From NCBI RefSeq assembly GCF_004341235.1, contig NZ_SLUP01000002.1:682001-746000 (forward strand): a stretch of DNA of 64,000 nucleotides, in the 5' to 3' direction. The translations under genes and the position numbers were made by a program. The notes beneath the pieces were generated by a model, which saw only the letters and a list, made by a program, of their open reading frames with translations, made no database searches and had not been told where the DNA came from. Below are positions 30,199-39,112 of this stretch, piece by piece (within the stretch, counting starts at the first letter, position 1; every line of letters starts with the position of its first letter). The stretch comes from Mariniflexile fucanivorans. GTDB taxonomy: Bacteria; Bacteroidota; Bacteroidia; Flavobacteriales; Flavobacteriaceae.

Positions 30199-31260
30199 AT
30201 GCAATTACACCAAAGAATTAACGCATTTGTGAAATTAGGAGATTTTTTAAGTCAATTTTCTAATGAAAGTATTCAAAAAAAGGATACTATTGAACACAAC
30301 GAGTTGTTTTTTGATGGTTTTAAGCATCAATTAAAATTAGCAGAAGAACATAACGGATGGTTCACAAAAGAAAACATCGCATTCGCTATAAAAGGCTGGG
30401 TAGAAGCTTTAACCCACGATAATTTAACCAAATGGCTCACTCCTTATAATATGACTACAGTTTCGCAAAAACAAGTAGCTATTATTATGGCTGGGAATAT
30501 TCCGTTGGTGGGCTTTCACGATTTTTTATCGGTGCTTGTCACAGGTCATAAGGTCTTGGTAAAGCAATCATCAAACGACAAACACCTACTGCCCTATTTA
30601 GCTAAATATTTGGAATACGTTGAACCAACTTTTAAAGGAAAAATCACTTTCACCGAAGCTAAAGTTGAAAATTTTGATGCCGTTATTGCCACAGGAAGCA
30701 ATAACACGGCACGCTATTTTGAATATTATTTTAAAGGAAAACCTTCTATTATTAGAAATAACAGAAATTCGGTAGCCGTTTTAACCGGAAACGAAACGGA
30801 AGCTGATTTTAAAAACTTAGCCGAAGATATTTTTAGATATTATGGCTTGGGTTGCAGAAATGTATCGAAGCTATTTATACCTAAAAACTACAATTTTGAT
30901 GCCTTTTTTAACGGTATGTACCATTGGAGCCCCATTATTGAAAAAGCGAAATATGCCAATAATTACGATTATAATAAAGCGGTATATTTAATGAGTGAAT
31001 TTGATATGCTCGAAAATGGTTTTTTAATGATTAAAGAAGATGCAAGCTACGCATCGCCCATAGCGACAATTTTTTACGAATTTTATGATGATGTTAATCA
31101 ATTAAATGAAAAATTAAGGGCTGATGAAGGACAAATTCAGTGCATTGTTTCCAATGGTTTTACAGAAAACGAAATTGCATTTGGGGCCACACAAAAACCA
31201 GAACTTTGGGATTATGCGGATAGTGTCGATTCTATTGAATTTTTGTTAGCAATTCAATAA
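30199..31260 (+). CDS. LuxC-type acyl-CoA reductase family protein
   Basis: The 353-aa protein matches the short Bacteroidota branch of the LuxC acyl-CoA reductase family, which shares the aldehyde dehydrogenase fold. Visible landmarks are VAIIMAGNIPLVGFHD, VIATGSNNTARYFEYYF and YYGLGCRNVSKLF, the last with the probable nucleophilic Cys. It is shorter than luminescence LuxC (about 480 aa), and there are no luxAB genes nearby, so a light-emitting role is unlikely. It is followed by serC and serA on the same strand, 73 bp away. The physiological substrate is unknown. Confidence 0.85.
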   Translation: MQLHQRINAFVKLGDFLSQFSNESIQKKDTIEHNELFFDGFKHQLKLAEEHNGWFTKENIAFAIKGWVEALTHDNLTKWLTPYNMTTVSQKQVAIIMAGNIPLVGFHDFLSVLVTGHKVLVKQSSNDKHLLPYLAKYLEYVEPTFKGKITFTEAKVENFDAVIATGSNNTARYFEYYFKGKPSIIRNNRNSVAVLTGNETEADFKNLAEDIFRYYGLGCRNVSKLFIPKNYNFDAFFNGMYHWSPIIEKAKYANNYDYNKAVYLMSEFDMLENGFLMIKEDASYASPIATIFYEFYDDVNQLNEKLRADEGQIQCIVSNGFTENEIAFGATQKPELWDYADSVDSIEFLLAIQ

Positions 31261-31333
31261 AAAAATTATTGAATTTTTAGCATTATTTTTCTAATTAATT
31301 AGCAACTTTGCATCTTTAAATTTCACAACACAC

Positions 31334-32398
31334 ATGAAAAAACATAACTTTAGTGCAGGACCAAGTATATTACCACAAGAAGTAATCCTTAAATCCTCTC
31401 AGGCAGTCCTTGATTTTAACAATGAAGGATTATCTATTTTAGAAATCTCCCATAGAAGCAAAGGTTTTATTGATGTCATGGAACAAGCCAGAGCATTAGT
31501 TTTAGAACTTATGGGATTAGAAGGCAAGGGCTACAAAGCATTGTTTTTACAAGGTGGAGCTAGTACGCAATTTTTAATGGTTGCCATGAATCTTTTGGAA
31601 AAAAGAGCTGGTTACTTAAATACAGGCGCTTGGAGTGCCAAAGCTATAAAAGAAGCTAAAAAATTAGATGATATTTACGAAGTAGCATCCTCTAAAGACG
31701 CAAACTTCAATTACATTCCAAAATCTTACGATATTCCTGAAGATTACGATTATTTCCATTGTACTTCAAACAATACCATTTTTGGAACTCAAATAAAATC
31801 ATTCCCTAACTCACCAATCCCTATGGTTTGCGATATGAGTAGCGATATTTTTTCACGTGATATAGATTTCTCTAAATTTGGAATCATATATGCTGGTGCT
31901 CAAAAAAATATGGGACCTGCAGGTGCGACGCTAGTGGTTGTTAAAGAAGAAATTTTAGGTAAAGTATCTCGTAACATTCCTTCTATCATGGATTACAAAA
32001 TCCATATTGATAATGGCAGTATGTACAATACACCTCCAGTATTTTCAGTTTACACTTCTATGCTAACTTTAGAATGGTTAAAAAATCTTGGTGGTATTAA
32101 AGGTATTGAAAAATTGAATGAAGATAAAGCACGTTTAATGTATTCTGAAATAGATCTTAATCCATTATTCAAAGGCTTTGCTGCAAAAGAAGATCGCTCT
32201 ATCATGAATGCTACATTTACTTTAGAGAATGAAAATTTAAAGGAAACCTTCGAAACTATGCTTAAAGAAGCAGGAATTAGCGGCGTAAACGGACACAGAA
32301 GTGTTGGTGGTTACAGAGCATCTATGTACAACGCATTACCAATAGAAAGTGTAAAAGCACTTGTTGAAGTAATGAGCGAATTGGAAAGTAAAGCATAA
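31334..32398 (+). CDS. serC: Phosphoserine aminotransferase
   Basis: SerC makes 3-phosphoserine from 3-phosphohydroxypyruvate and also serves pyridoxine synthesis in some bacteria. The 354-aa protein starts KKHNFSAGPSILPQEV. It has the substrate-binding GGAST (about 74-78), W100, the PLP Lys191 in AGAQKNMGPAG and the C-terminal motif NGHRSVGGYRASMYNA. It is followed by a 3-phosphoglycerate dehydrogenase-like gene, so this is a serine synthesis pair. Confidence 0.97.
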   Translation: MKKHNFSAGPSILPQEVILKSSQAVLDFNNEGLSILEISHRSKGFIDVMEQARALVLELMGLEGKGYKALFLQGGASTQFLMVAMNLLEKRAGYLNTGAWSAKAIKEAKKLDDIYEVASSKDANFNYIPKSYDIPEDYDYFHCTSNNTIFGTQIKSFPNSPIPMVCDMSSDIFSRDIDFSKFGIIYAGAQKNMGPAGATLVVVKEEILGKVSRNIPSIMDYKIHIDNGSMYNTPPVFSVYTSMLTLEWLKNLGGIKGIEKLNEDKARLMYSEIDLNPLFKGFAAKEDRSIMNATFTLENENLKETFETMLKEAGISGVNGHRSVGGYRASMYNALPIESVKALVEVMSELESKA

Positions 32399-32400
32399 AA

Positions 32401-32530
32401 AGTTTGCAGTAAGCAGTTGCAGTTTGCAGTGCTTACTCAAAAGCGATAAAAAAATAAAATTATAAATTGAAGTGAAAGTGAAGGTTATTACAACTTTAAA
32501 CTTTTAAACTTTAAACTTTAAACATAAAAA
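32401..32530 (+). repeat. Low-complexity spacer between serC and serA
   Basis: The spacer carries iterated short words. TTGCAGT-type words occur four times at 32404-32432, and AACTTTTAAAC/AACTTTAAAC-type words occur at about 32491-32524. There is no open reading frame or terminator with a T-run, so read-through from serC into serA is possible. Confidence 0.5.
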
Positions 32531-33481
32531 ATGAAAGTATTAGCAAACGACGGTATTTCTCAAACTGGTAAAGAAGCTCTTGAACAAGGAGGTTTTGAGG
32601 TAATTACTACTACAGTTGCACAAGAGCAATTGGCAAATTACATAAATGAAAATAAAATTGATGTTATATTAGTACGTAGTGCAACAACAGTACGCAAAGA
32701 CTTAATTGATGCTTGCCCAAGTATCAAGATTATTGGTCGTGGTGGTGTTGGTATGGATAACATTGATGTAGATTATGCAAAAAGCAAAGGTTTACACGTT
32801 ATCAATACACCTGCTTCTTCATCGCATTCTGTGGCTGAATTAGTATTTGGTCATTTTTACGGATTAGCACGTTTTTTACATAACTCAAACAGAGATATGC
32901 CTTTAGAAGGTGATGCTAACTTTGGGAAACTTAAAAAAGCATATGCTAAAGGCGTAGAGCTTAAAGGTAAAACCTTAGGCGTTTTAGGTTTTGGACGTAT
33001 TGGTCAAGCTACCGCTAAAGTTGCTTTAGGTGCTGGTATGAAAGTTATTGCTTTCGATCCATTTATGGAAAAAGCTAATTTAGAATTAGATTTCTTCGAT
33101 GGTCAAAAAGTGAACTTTGAAATTAAAACCATTTCTAAAGAAGACGTTTTAAAACAAGCCGATTTTATCACCTTACACGTTCCAGCCCAAAAAGAATACG
33201 TTATTGGTGCTCCAGAATTTGAAATAATGAAAAAAGGCGTGTTTATTGCAAATGCAGCTCGTGGTGGTGTGGTAGATGAATTAGCTTTAGTAAAAGCTAT
33301 TGAAAGCGGAAAAGTAGCGGGTGCTGCTTTAGATGTTTTTGAAAACGAACCAAAACCAGAAATGCAATTATTAATGAATTCATGTTTATCTTTAACACCA
33401 CATACTGGTGCTGCAACTAACGAAGCACAAGATAGAATTGGTACTGAATTAGCAGAACAAATAATTAGTATCTTAAAATAA
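32531..33481 (+). CDS. serA: D-2-hydroxyacid dehydrogenase, probable 3-phosphoglycerate dehydrogenase
   Basis: The 316-aa protein has the two-domain D-2-hydroxyacid dehydrogenase fold. The nucleotide-binding motif GVLGFGRIGQ lies at about 148-157. Catalytic Arg is in ANAARGGVVDE, Glu in FENEPKPE and His in TPHTGAAT. It lacks the C-terminal ACT regulatory domain of longer SerA enzymes, as in the short Bacteroidota type. The adjacent serC makes a serine-biosynthetic role the best reading. It ends at a strong terminator. Confidence 0.88.
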   Translation: MKVLANDGISQTGKEALEQGGFEVITTTVAQEQLANYINENKIDVILVRSATTVRKDLIDACPSIKIIGRGGVGMDNIDVDYAKSKGLHVINTPASSSHSVAELVFGHFYGLARFLHNSNRDMPLEGDANFGKLKKAYAKGVELKGKTLGVLGFGRIGQATAKVALGAGMKVIAFDPFMEKANLELDFFDGQKVNFEIKTISKEDVLKQADFITLHVPAQKEYVIGAPEFEIMKKGVFIANAARGGVVDELALVKAIESGKVAGAALDVFENEPKPEMQLLMNSCLSLTPHTGAATNEAQDRIGTELAEQIISILK

Positions 33482-33515
33482 GTCATAAAAAATTGTGACC
33501 TATTGCATAAAATGG

Positions 33516-33544
33516 AGTCCTAACTTATAGTTGGGACTTTTTTT
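33516..33544 (+). terminator. Intrinsic terminator of serA
   Basis: AGTCCTAACT pairs with AGTTGGGACT (one G-U pair) around a 3-nt loop and is followed by seven T. It lies about 35 bp after the serA stop. Confidence 0.88.
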
Positions 33545-33625
33545 GTACCTTGAACTGCCGAAGTGAAAAAAGTGAAAAGTGAAAAGTTCAAAAACCGTAA
33601 ATCATAAATCTTAAATATAAAAAAC

Positions 33626-34267
33626 ATGTCAGGAATTTTAGACTTATTAAACAGCGACCTTGGTAAAACCATTGTTAATGGTGTTTCTAATCAAACCAAT
33701 CAACCCGCTAACAAAACACAAGATGTATTAACTATGGCCTTACCAGTTTTAATGGCGGCTATGAAACGTAATGCCTCTACGCCTCAAGGAGCGGAAGGAT
33801 TACTTGGTGCTTTAAATAGTGGTAAACATGATGGAAGTATTTTAGATAACCTTGGAGGTTTATTTAGTGGTGGTGTAGACACAAATGTTTTGGATGATGG
33901 AAGCAAAATTTTAGGACATGTATTAGGCGGAAAACAGCAAAATGTTCAAAATGCAATTAGTCAAAAATCTGGAATTGATGCAGGTTCAGTGGCGCAAATA
34001 TTAAAAGTAGCTGCACCTATTTTAATGGGAGTTTTGGGTAACAAAGCAAAACAGGAAAATGTAAATAGTGCCAATGGTATTGAAAGCCTATTAGGAGGAC
34101 TACTTGGTGGTAGTTCTGCTAAAAATGAGCAAAGCTTTTTAGAATCTATTCTGGATGCCGATGGTGATGGTAGTATTATTGACGATGTTGCAGGCATGGT
34201 ATTAGGTGGCGATAAAAAGAAAGGCGGACTTGGTGGCTTACTAGGTGGTCTTTTTGGTGGCAAATAA
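33626..34267 (+). CDS. DUF937 family protein
   Basis: The 213-aa protein starts SGILDLLNSDLGKTIVNGVS and has the DUF937 repeats (GILDNLGGLFSGG, LGHVLGGKQQNVQNAISQKSG). It includes an EF-hand-like segment DADGDGSIIDDV (about 182-193) and a Gly-rich, Lys-rich C-terminus. It has no signal peptide. Functions for this family are not established; the DxDxDG segment suggests calcium binding but lacks a standard position-12 acidic residue. It has its own terminator. Confidence 0.8.
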   Translation: MSGILDLLNSDLGKTIVNGVSNQTNQPANKTQDVLTMALPVLMAAMKRNASTPQGAEGLLGALNSGKHDGSILDNLGGLFSGGVDTNVLDDGSKILGHVLGGKQQNVQNAISQKSGIDAGSVAQILKVAAPILMGVLGNKAKQENVNSANGIESLLGGLLGGSSAKNEQSFLESILDADGDGSIIDDVAGMVLGGDKKKGGLGGLLGGLFGGK

Positions 34268-34288
34268 CACATTAACTCATAAATTTAG

Positions 34289-34322
34289 AAACGTCAAACT
34301 TAATAGTTTGACGTTTTTTTTT
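34289..34322 (+). terminator. Intrinsic terminator of the DUF937 gene
   Basis: A perfect 12-bp stem, AAACGTCAAACT with AGTTTGACGTTT, encloses a TAAT loop and is followed by a T-run to 34322. Confidence 0.92.
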
Positions 34323-34450
34323 GTTAAACCACTTCAGAAACAACTATTTAAGGAACGTTTTTTGTAATTTTAGATATATTGATAAGACTACTTTACTAAC
34401 TGAAAAGCACCATTCACTAATTGTAACTTTTATTTTACAACACTAAAGCA

Positions 34451-34458
34451 TAGTTTTG
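34451..34458 (+). promoter_or_regulatory. -7 promoter box of the DUF6146 gene
   Basis: TAGTTTTG matches TAnnTTTG and lies 23 nt before the ATG of the DUF6146 lipoprotein. Confidence 0.5.
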
Positions 34459-34481
34459 ACTATAACATAAAACATACACTC

Positions 34482-34919
34482 ATGAAAACTTTAGCTTCCA
34501 TAGTATTAACTTGTTTTTTAATTTTTAGTTGTAGTACAACTAAAAATACAACATCTCAAACAGACGAGAAACTTGAAAACGCAAAACTAAGCGATACTGT
34601 AAGTATTTCTAATGATGAATTAGAATACCAAATTATTATCATAGAACCAGGTTTTAATTTTTGGTTAGCAAGTACAGCTAAACCCGAAGGTTTTTATTCC
34701 CAACAATATATGGAAACCAGGAATTACCAATATGTTATAGAATGGAATCAACGTGTTTTACAACCTCAGCGATACGACCCTAATTTATATGAAATGCAGA
34801 TTGATTACCAACCAGGTATCGATTATGGATATGAAGTAAACTACAAGTTATATAACTACTTTATCTATTTTCAACTTACCTACAAACAAAGATTGGGAAG
34901 TTTTGTTCCTAGAATTTAA
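34482..34919 (+). CDS. DUF6146 family lipoprotein
   Basis: The 145-aa lipoprotein has the lipobox IFSC (Cys17). The family-specific C-terminal half includes YIIEPGF-like IIIEPGFNFWLAS, RNYQYVIEWNQRV, and NLYEMQIDYQPGIDYGYEVNYKLYNYFIYF shown by its landmarks EMQIDY and GIDYGYEVN. It is conserved in Flavobacteriaceae and always followed, as far as I know, by a DUF6787 gene, as it is here 38 bp downstream. Its function is unknown. Being periplasm-facing, it may work with that membrane protein. Confidence 0.85.
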   Translation: MKTLASIVLTCFLIFSCSTTKNTTSQTDEKLENAKLSDTVSISNDELEYQIIIIEPGFNFWLASTAKPEGFYSQQYMETRNYQYVIEWNQRVLQPQRYDPNLYEMQIDYQPGIDYGYEVNYKLYNYFIYFQLTYKQRLGSFVPRI

Positions 34920-34957
34920 ACTTGTTTACTTACTTTTGCCTTTCTAAATAATAATTT

Positions 34958-35452
34958 TTGGATAAATTAAAAGAACGTTGGGATATTGAACAAAATTGGC
35001 AACTGCTATTTCCCGCTTTGGGGATAACTGTTTTAGCTTATTCTTCTTATAAATTGTCCTACCTTTTTCTAAAAGAATTTAATATGGCATTCAATATTTT
35101 TTTAAGTGCCGTTATCTTTTTTTTATTATTAAAGTTCACACTTTTCATTTTTAATAAATTGGAAAATAAATGGGAAGTAAATTATAAATGGGAAATGATT
35201 AGCATTTTTCTTGTATTTGCAGTTACTGGTTCTTCATCTTTATTTATTAGCAGACCTATTATAAAATTTATTGGCATTACTAAAGAAAACCTAAACCCTT
35301 TTCTTTATTGGGTTTTATATATTATAATTGGCTTCATTTTTTATCAAATATTACTTGTATTGATTGGTTGGCTATTTGGTCAATTTAAGTTTTTCTGGAA
35401 TTTTGAGAAAAAAATGTTAAGGCGTATAGGATTAAAACGTCTAATAGATTAA
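34958..35452 (+). CDS. DUF6787 family membrane protein
   Basis: The 164-aa protein has four to five membrane segments. Landmarks are LKERWDIEQNWQ at the N-terminus and EMISIFLVFAVTGSSSLFISRPIIKF (recognised by AVTGSSS and SRPIIKF). The first codon is TTG at 34958, as the family motif starts immediately after it. It probably shares a transcript with the DUF6146 lipoprotein and the next gene, which starts right after its stop. Function is unknown. Confidence 0.8.
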   Translation: MDKLKERWDIEQNWQLLFPALGITVLAYSSYKLSYLFLKEFNMAFNIFLSAVIFFLLLKFTLFIFNKLENKWEVNYKWEMISIFLVFAVTGSSSLFISRPIIKFIGITKENLNPFLYWVLYIIIGFIFYQILLVLIGWLFGQFKFFWNFEKKMLRRIGLKRLID

Positions 35453-35785
35453 ATGCAAAAAATAAAGGAACATATCGTTTTCAAAACAATAATAGTAATG
35501 CTTGCATTAACGTTATTAGTTCCTGCTGTTTATAAATTTGCTCATATTTTCGCACATCATAAACATGATATTTGTAAAGGCGAAAAATCTACTCACTTGC
35601 ACGAAATCAATCCTGATTGTGATTTTTACAAATTCAAATTAAGCACTTCGTACACCATTACTTTTTCTAATTTCGTATTTATTTGCCCTCAAGAAAACAG
35701 CTTAAAAATGGTGTCGCAATATCAATTTTTAAGTAAATTTCAACGCTTACAAACAGCACTTCGGGGGCCTCCTTCATTAGTTTAA
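35453..35785 (+). CDS. Small membrane-anchored His/Cys-rich protein next to a TonB receptor
   Basis: The 110-aa protein has an N-terminal hydrophobic anchor (about 11-26). It is followed by His clusters and two Cys residues, HIFAHHKHDIC at about 31-41 and HLHEINPDCDFYKF near 49-62. The rest is weakly structured. This composition suggests metal binding. Its start abuts the stop of the DUF6787 gene, and the next gene is a TonB receptor with a His-rich loop, which supports a shared metal function. I recognise no named family. Confidence 0.65.
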   Translation: MQKIKEHIVFKTIIVMLALTLLVPAVYKFAHIFAHHKHDICKGEKSTHLHEINPDCDFYKFKLSTSYTITFSNFVFICPQENSLKMVSQYQFLSKFQRLQTALRGPPSLV

Positions 35786-35839
35786 TAATTACAAATTCAC
35801 TGGAACATTTTCAGTATCAAAACATTATTAAATTAATAT

Positions 35840-35859
35840 ATTTCCGTTTTCACGGAAAT
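35840..35859 (+). promoter_or_regulatory. Hairpin just upstream of the His-rich TonB receptor
   Basis: ATTTCCGT pairs perfectly with ACGGAAAT around a TTTC loop, ending 18 nt before the receptor ATG. It is followed by A-rich sequence, not a T-run, so it is not a terminator of the usual type. It could be an operator or a translational control stem. Confidence 0.4.
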
Positions 35860-35877
35860 TAAAAAAAACAATAATAA

Positions 35878-38106
35878 ATGAAATTATTCATAAATGCATT
35901 GCTATTTTTAGCAGTCGCAAACTTATATGCACAAAATTCAATAAAAGGCACAGTTGTTGACGCCAACACAAAACAAGGTTTAATGGATGCCAGCGTGTAC
36001 TTTATTGATATTGAAAAAGGTACATCTACCAATGAAAACGGTAATTTTAAAATAGAAAATTTACCTTCAGGAAATTACAAAATATTAGTTTCTATATTAG
36101 GTTACGAAACAAAATCTGTAAACCTAAAAATTCCCAACATCACAAATTTAGAAATAAGTTTAAATCCTTCGGCTATTGAAATGGAAGCCATTATAGTTTC
36201 TACGCCGTTCCATAAACTTCAAAGTGATAACGTTATGAAGGTGGAACACGAAACCATAAAAAATCTAAAAGCAAACGGTGCCGTAAACTTATCGGACGGG
36301 ATTACCAATATTGCGGGTGTAGAAAGTATTACCACTGGTTTAAGTATTGGAAAGCCCGTTATTCGTGGGTTAAGTTCCAATCGCGTTTTGGTGTATGCGC
36401 AAGGCGTGAGACTGGAAAATCAGCAATTTGGAGACGAGCACGGATTAGGACTTAGCGATTCTGGTATTGAAAGTGTTGAAGTTATAAAAGGCCCCGCATC
36501 CCTACTCTATGGTAGCGATGCGCTTGGTGGTGTGTTATATTTAAACCCCGAAAAATTTGCCGAAAGCAATACATCGCATGCCGATTTTAATGGTAATTAC
36601 TTTAGCAACACCCAAGGTTTCAACACAAATGTAGGTTATAAATCGTCTGATGATCATTTTAAATTTCTATTTAGAGGAAGTTTAGCCGAACATGCCGATT
36701 ATAAAACAGACGACTACCGGGTTACAAATACCCGTTTTAGAGAACAAGACTTTAAAGCAGGTATGGGCTACCAAAACAATAATTTTAAAACGGAATTTCG
36801 TTATAATGTAAATAATTCAAAACTTGGAATTCCTGAAGGTATTGGCGAACAATCTACTTTAAAAACGCCTTTGCTTCCTTATCAAAATATTACAAATCAC
36901 ATTTTTAGTTCAAAATCAACAGTCTTCTTAAATAATTCCCGTTTAGATATCAATTTAGGATATCTCTATAATGATAGAAAAGAATTTGAGGAACACCACC
37001 ATGATGAGGATGAAGATGAGCATGAAGAGGAACATGAAGAAGATCATGACGATGAAATTTTAGAAGCAGCACTTCATATGAAGCTAAAAACAGCTAATTA
37101 TGATGTAAAATACAACCTACCAGAACTAGGAAAGTTTGAAACCATTGTTGGGGTTCAAGGTATGAACCAGGTTAACAGCAATTACGGTGAAGAACAACTT
37201 ATTCCAAATGCGACTACTAATGATATTGGTGTTTTGGCAACATCACATATCCACTTTGAAAAAGTAGGCATTCAATTTGGTGCTCGATTTGATAACAGAA
37301 ATATAAAAGTTGTTTCTGGTTTGCAAAAAGACTTTAATAGTTTTAATGGTGCCTTTGGAATTAAAACCGATATTTTTAAAAAATTCACTGCCCGAGTAAA
37401 TTTAGCCACAGGTTTTAGAGCGCCAAACTTATCTGAATTGACTTCTGATGGTTCGCATGAAGGTACCAACCGTTATGAAGTTGGTAATCCTGACTTAAAA
37501 AGCGAGCAAAATTTCCAAACAGATATCGCTTTAGAATTTAAAAACGAGCACGTTGAGTTTTTTATAAACGGATTTTATAACAAAATTAATAACTACATTT
37601 TTTTATCTCCTAACGGAAATACAATCAATGAAGACCCTGTTTATCTTTATCTTCAAGATGATGCTAATTTATATGGTGGTGAAATTGGGTTACATTTTCA
37701 TCCACATCCGTTAGATTGGTTACATATTGAAAGTAGTTTTGAAACCGTTACCGGAGAAAAAACTGATGACACTTATTTACCTTTAATTCCTGCAAATTCA
37801 TTAACCAATTTATTACGAGTTGAGTTTGAAAAAACGTGGTTAAAAAAAGGCTATTCATTTGTAAAATTAACAACAACATTTAGCCAAAACAACATAAGTG
37901 CGTTTGAAACAAGCAGCAGTGGGTATAGTTTACTTAGTGCTGGAATAGTTGGTAGTTTCAACCTATTTAAAAATGAAGCGACTGTTACTTTGTCCGGTAC
38001 TAACTTAACTAACAAAGCCTATATTAATCATTTATCGCGTTTAAAACCTGATAATATTTATAATATGGGAACAAATATTACTTTTGGCTTAACATACAAT
38101 TTATAA
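35878..38106 (+). CDS. TonB-dependent outer-membrane receptor with His/acidic-rich loop (probable metal receptor)
   Basis: The 742-aa protein has a signal peptide (about 1-18, LYAQ). A CarboxypepD_reg-like domain spans about 20-105, a TonB plug about 120-220 (GKPVIRGLSSNRVLVYAQGVR, GPASLLYGSDALGGVLY) and a 22-strand barrel follows. A stretch at about residues 372-393 alternates His with Asp/Glu (EEHHHDEDEDEHEEEHEEDHD). Such loops are known in ZnuD-type zinc receptors, so a divalent metal is a plausible ligand. The His/Cys-rich small protein precedes it. A structured repeat (copy B) lies right after the stop. Confidence 0.88.
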   Translation: MKLFINALLFLAVANLYAQNSIKGTVVDANTKQGLMDASVYFIDIEKGTSTNENGNFKIENLPSGNYKILVSILGYETKSVNLKIPNITNLEISLNPSAIEMEAIIVSTPFHKLQSDNVMKVEHETIKNLKANGAVNLSDGITNIAGVESITTGLSIGKPVIRGLSSNRVLVYAQGVRLENQQFGDEHGLGLSDSGIESVEVIKGPASLLYGSDALGGVLYLNPEKFAESNTSHADFNGNYFSNTQGFNTNVGYKSSDDHFKFLFRGSLAEHADYKTDDYRVTNTRFREQDFKAGMGYQNNNFKTEFRYNVNNSKLGIPEGIGEQSTLKTPLLPYQNITNHIFSSKSTVFLNNSRLDINLGYLYNDRKEFEEHHHDEDEDEHEEEHEEDHDDEILEAALHMKLKTANYDVKYNLPELGKFETIVGVQGMNQVNSNYGEEQLIPNATTNDIGVLATSHIHFEKVGIQFGARFDNRNIKVVSGLQKDFNSFNGAFGIKTDIFKKFTARVNLATGFRAPNLSELTSDGSHEGTNRYEVGNPDLKSEQNFQTDIALEFKNEHVEFFINGFYNKINNYIFLSPNGNTINEDPVYLYLQDDANLYGGEIGLHFHPHPLDWLHIESSFETVTGEKTDDTYLPLIPANSLTNLLRVEFEKTWLKKGYSFVKLTTTFSQNNISAFETSSSGYSLLSAGIVGSFNLFKNEATVTLSGTNLTNKAYINHLSRLKPDNIYNMGTNITFGLTYNL

Positions 38107-38117
38107 AAAAGCAAAAA

Positions 38118-38246
38118 AGGCTATCTGAAAAGTGTAATTCTGTGTCATATTGAGCCTGTCGAAATATTTTAACTTATTAGTTATCGATATTGGTTTCGAC
38201 AAGCTCAACCTGACAAAGTAAATATAATATACTTTTCAGATAGCCT
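38118..38246 (-). repeat. Structured intergenic repeat, copy B
   Basis: This is the inverted copy of the element at 5021-5145. The outer arms AGGCTATCTGAAAAGT and ACTTTTCAGATAGCCT are perfectly complementary. It fills the gap between two convergent genes, 11 bp after the TonB receptor stop and 8 bp before the next stop. Confidence 0.9.
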
Positions 38247-38254
38247 CTGTTTTT

Positions 38255-38542
38255 CTATTGTTTAATTTCAATAACACTTTCTTCTTCTTTACTAAAAACA
38301 TAGGTATAAATCCACATAAGTGTAAAAGATGGGATGATGTCAAATCCTGGTAAAGCTTCTTCAATAAAGGTAATAACTCCTGCTATTTTGCCAGATTTTC
38401 CTTTATAAAGTTTAGTCATTAACCAACCCGAAAGTGGTGCCCAAACTATATCTGAAAACTCTCCAACACCGGGAATTAAAAAGGATACATAACCTATGGC
38501 GTCAAACAGAATCCCTAATAATAATTTACTGTATTTGTTCAT
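38255..38542 (-). CDS. Small inner-membrane protein, unknown function
   Basis: The 95-aa protein has hydrophobic segments at about 8-25 and 65-85, with FDAIGYVSFLIPGVGEFSD and GFDIIPSFTLMWIYTY as landmarks. Similar short proteins are common in Flavobacteriia, but I know no function for them. It starts 2 bp after the stop of the lipoprotein gene upstream, which indicates an operon. Confidence 0.7.
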   Translation of the reverse strand: MNKYSKLLLGILFDAIGYVSFLIPGVGEFSDIVWAPLSGWLMTKLYKGKSGKIAGVITFIEEALPGFDIIPSFTLMWIYTYVFSKEEESVIEIKQ

Positions 38543-38544
38543 TC

Positions 38545-39063
38545 TTAATTTTTATTAATATCGATAAACCATTCATTAATGCATGTAATATTATCCATAT
38601 TATTTACTAATTCTATTTTTTCAGACGAAACATTAGCTAACCAAATTTTATTGATTTTTTGAATTTCGAGACTATCGGTTTTATCTACTAATGCAATAAA
38701 GTTATTATTATTCATCTTGTTTTCGCAATAACCAATTGTAACAAATTCAGAGCCATCTAGTTTAGTAATAATCAGAGTATCTAATATCTTAAAACTTCTA
38801 TTATTATTCACATAATACAAAATGCTTTTAAAAATTATCAAGTTATTGATGACATTATTCAAATGTAAAATTCCGTGTTTTGCCTCAAAATCACTAGCAT
38901 TTTCATAAAAAACGGTATCGCTTACTTTTGTGTAATTGAAAAGCTTTTCAACTTGTTTTGCTTCCTTAAATTCCATTCCTATTAAAGAAATATTTTTTTT
39001 CTCTGTTTTACTTGAACAGTTAACCAGCGTTATGGAAATTAAAAAAAGTAATAAGTTCTTCAT
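38545..39063 (-). CDS. Small lipoprotein, unknown function
   Basis: The 172-aa protein has a lipobox LVNC (Cys16) and a mixed alpha/beta remainder rich in Asn and Ile, with no recognised domain. It lies 49 bp after folE on the same strand and 2 bp before a small membrane protein. These three may share a transcript, but the link to GTP cyclohydrolase is not obvious. Confidence 0.65.
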   Translation of the reverse strand: MKNLLLFLISITLVNCSSKTEKKNISLIGMEFKEAKQVEKLFNYTKVSDTVFYENASDFEAKHGILHLNNVINNLIIFKSILYYVNNNRSFKILDTLIITKLDGSEFVTIGYCENKMNNNNFIALVDKTDSLEIQKINKIWLANVSSEKIELVNNMDNITCINEWFIDINKN

Positions 39064-39112
39064 AAGAAACGAGTTTTCTTAATATGTTGTTAAACAAAAA
39101 ACATACCAAAAC

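Noticed and set aside
30199-31260. Bacterial luminescence (lux) operon
   Set aside because: Only a LuxC-family reductase is present; luxA, luxB, luxD and luxE are absent and the protein is of the short Bacteroidota type.
35840-35859. Riboswitch before the TonB receptor
   Set aside because: Only a single 8-bp stem is visible; there is no conserved core or alternative terminator as in cobalamin or other known riboswitches.
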